Notes under the pieces: model-generated
What the model was told of the DNA's origin: nothing
The model's input: only the letters and a program-made list of their open reading frames with translations
Databases searched by the model: none
Program-made: the position numbers and the translations under genes
Part shown: positions 5,104 to 6,418 of the stretch, in pieces
Layout: each line of letters starts with the position of its first letter
Position numbering within the stretch: position 1 is the stretch's first letter
Assembly (NCBI GenBank): GCA_026712885.1
Contig: JAPOPO010000459.1
Coordinates: 1 to 6,418, forward strand
DNA length: 6,418 bases
Direction of reading: 5' to 3'
From: Rhodospirillales bacterium
Lineage (GTDB): Bacteria > Pseudomonadota > Alphaproteobacteria > UBA828

Positions 5104-6002
5104 TGGCGGTCCTCGTCGATCGCGACACACGGGTGATCTGCCAGGGCTTCACCGGCGCGCAGGGCACCTTCCACTCGGAGCAGGCGACCGCCTACGGCAC
5201 GCAGATGGTGGGCGGTGTCACCCCCGGCAAGGGTGGCAGCACTCATCTCGACCTGCCGGTGTTCGACACCGTGGCCGAGGCCCGCGCGGCGACCGGGGCC
5301 GACGCCTCCGTGATCTACGTGCCGGCGCCCTTCGCGGCGGACGCGATCCTGGAGGCCATCGACGCCGAAATCGGCCTCGTCGTCTGCATCACCGAGGGCA
5401 TCCCCGTGCTCGACATGGTGCGGGTCAAGCGCGCGCTCGCCGGCTCCCGGACTCGTCTCATCGGTCCCAACTGCCCCGGCATCATCACGCCGGACGAATG
5501 CAAGATCGGCATCATGCCGGGTCACATTCACCGGCGCGGCCGGGTCGGCATCGTCTCGCGCTCGGGCACCCTCACGTACGAGGCGGTGGGGCAGACCACC
5601 GCCGCCGGGCTGGGACAATCGACCTGTATCGGTATCGGCGGCGATCCGATCGCCGGCACCGACTTCATCGACTGCCTCGCCCTCTTTGCGCGTGACGAAG
5701 AGACCGAGGCGATCGTGATGATTGGCGAGATCGGCGGCAGCGCGGAGGAGAAGGCGGCCGACTTCGTGCGTGCGGAGAAGCTTGCCAAGCCCATCGTCGG
5801 CTTCATCGCAGGCCTGACGGCGCCGCCCGGCCGGCGCATGGGCCACGCCGGCGCCATCATCTCGGGCGGCAAGGGCGGCGCCGCGGACAAGATCGAGGCC
5901 ATGCGCAGCGCCGGCATCACGGTGACGGAATCGCCGGCGGCAATCGGCACCACGGTGCTCGATGTGCTGAACGGCCGCCGCCGCGCGGGGCACGCAGCAT
6001 GA
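5103..6002 (+). CDS. sucD: Succinyl-CoA synthetase alpha subunit
   Basis: This 299-residue protein is the CoA-binding, phosphohistidine-carrying subunit that partners SucC. The Rossmann-type CoA-binding domain opens with VICQGFTGAQGTFHSEQA (residues 11-28), followed by MVGGVTPGKGG at 35-45. GPNCPGIITP (121-130) and GIVSRSGTLTYEA (149-161) are family hallmarks. The catalytic His is His248 in RMGHAGAIISGGKG, equivalent to E. coli His246. GEIGGSAEE at 208-216 is near the phosphohistidine site. All key residues are present. The ATG shares its A with the sucC stop (TGATG), and the gene ends in an ATGA overlap with sucA, so the three are almost certainly one transcript with coupled translation. A few additional residues (RRRAGHAA) extend past the usual C-terminus. 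Confidence 0.97.
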   Translation: MAVLVDRDTRVICQGFTGAQGTFHSEQATAYGTQMVGGVTPGKGGSTHLDLPVFDTVAEARAATGADASVIYVPAPFAADAILEAIDAEIGLVVCITEGIPVLDMVRVKRALAGSRTRLIGPNCPGIITPDECKIGIMPGHIHRRGRVGIVSRSGTLTYEAVGQTTAAGLGQSTCIGIGGDPIAGTDFIDCLALFARDEETEAIVMIGEIGGSAEEKAADFVRAEKLAKPIVGFIAGLTAPPGRRMGHAGAIISGGKGGAADKIEAMRSAGITVTESPAAIGTTVLDVLNGRRRAGHAA

Positions 6003-6418
6003 GCGACGGTCTCGGCGGAGCCTCCTCTTTTCTCGGCGGCGCCGACCCCGCCGTCATCGAGCAAATTCACGCGCAGTATCTGCGCGACCCCGGCTCCGTC
6101 GATCCGAGCTGGCACCGAATTTTCGAGGGCGAAGACGCCTTCGAGGGCGGGGACGGCGCAGCACGGTGCGCGCCGGCGGCCGCTCAGGAGGATCGGAAGA
6201 TGGGGCTGCCGGAGCCCCGCCCGCCTGCGGCCGGCACCGATCCGGACGCACCGGTCCAGGCCGAGACCATCGATTCCATCCGCGCGCTCATGATGATCCG
6301 CGCCTACCGGGTGCGCGGCCATCTCATCGCGAGCCTCGACCCCCTCGGCCTGGAGGGCGAGCGGCACCACCCGGAGCTCGACCCCAAGAGCTACGGCTTC
6401 TCGGAGGCCGACTACGAC
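5999..6418 (+). CDS. sucA: 2-oxoglutarate dehydrogenase E1 component, N-terminal part (cut by window edge)
   Basis: The ATG at 5999 opens 140 codons that run off the window edge without a stop. Residues 9-43 (SSFLGGADPAVIEQIHAQYL and what follows to WHRIFEG) are the short N-terminal E1o helix, known to tether E1 to E2 in this family. A low-complexity Ala/Asp/Gly/Pro linker follows at about 44-88. SIRALMMIRAYRVRGHL (about 92-108) and ASLDPLGL match the start of the conserved E1o core. The thiamine diphosphate-binding motif lies beyond the window. E1o decarboxylates 2-oxoglutarate and passes succinyl groups to E2 (SucB). The start overlaps the sucD stop (ATGA), with GGGG (5987-5990) 8 nt upstream as ribosome site. 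Genes for E2 and perhaps E3 probably follow; this is inferred from the usual alphaproteobacterial order. Confidence 0.93.
   Translation, partial: MSDGLGGASSFLGGADPAVIEQIHAQYLRDPGSVDPSWHRIFEGEDAFEGGDGAARCAPAAAQEDRKMGLPEPRPPAAGTDPDAPVQAETIDSIRALMMIRAYRVRGHLIASLDPLGLEGERHHPELDPKSYGFSEADYD

Noticed and set aside
4309..5130. Minus-strand open frame of 273 codons opposite sucC
   Set aside because: It is an antisense shadow in GC-rich DNA. No recognisable domain is visible and sucC on the plus strand is unmistakable.
5079..6370. Two overlapping long minus-strand open frames opposite sucD and sucA
   Set aside because: Both are shadows caused by GC-rich codon bias. Their composition (rich in Arg, Asp, Ala, His) shows no family motif, and the plus-strand genes explain the DNA.

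Overview
The window is a GC-rich stretch of a bacterial chromosome, most likely from an alphaproteobacterium. Three observations support this: the GC-rich codon use, a compact sucC-sucD-sucA order with overlapping start and stop codons, and a znuA/znuC pair transcribed divergently. I cannot name the genus from the sequence alone. I see no mobile element, CRISPR array, tRNA or rRNA.

Left part (1-1417): a high-affinity zinc uptake locus. The 5' end of znuC (ABC ATPase, minus strand, cut by the window edge) diverges from a complete znuA (periplasmic zinc-binding protein, plus strand). The 115 bp between them hold overlapping candidate -10 boxes, an AT-rich element resembling part of a Zur box, and three perfect inverted repeats laid end to end. 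Two of these would form consecutive hairpins in the znuC leader RNA.

Middle part (1414-3456): two minus-strand genes. An RpiR-type regulator (HTH plus SIS domain) lies upstream of a phytanoyl-CoA dioxygenase (PhyH) family non-haem iron oxygenase, with about 250 bp between them that contain two short perfect dyads. The oxygenase converges on znuA and their stop codons overlap in one CTAG. Control of the oxygenase by the regulator is plausible, but only by position.

Right part (3457-6418): a gene-free stretch of 477 bp separates the regulator from a plus-strand TCA-cycle operon. It comprises sucC and sucD (succinyl-CoA synthetase beta and alpha subunits) and the start of sucA (2-oxoglutarate dehydrogenase E1), joined by 1-nt and 4-nt overlaps that suggest translational coupling. 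SucA makes succinyl-CoA (with E2 and E3), and SucCD converts it to succinate with formation of a nucleoside triphosphate.

Most of the window is ordinary. I find no convincing new multi-gene system. The points most worth a second look are the tandem dyads in the znu intergenic region, the uncharacterised regulator-oxygenase pair with its possible operators, and the altered second ligand loop of the regulator's SIS domain.
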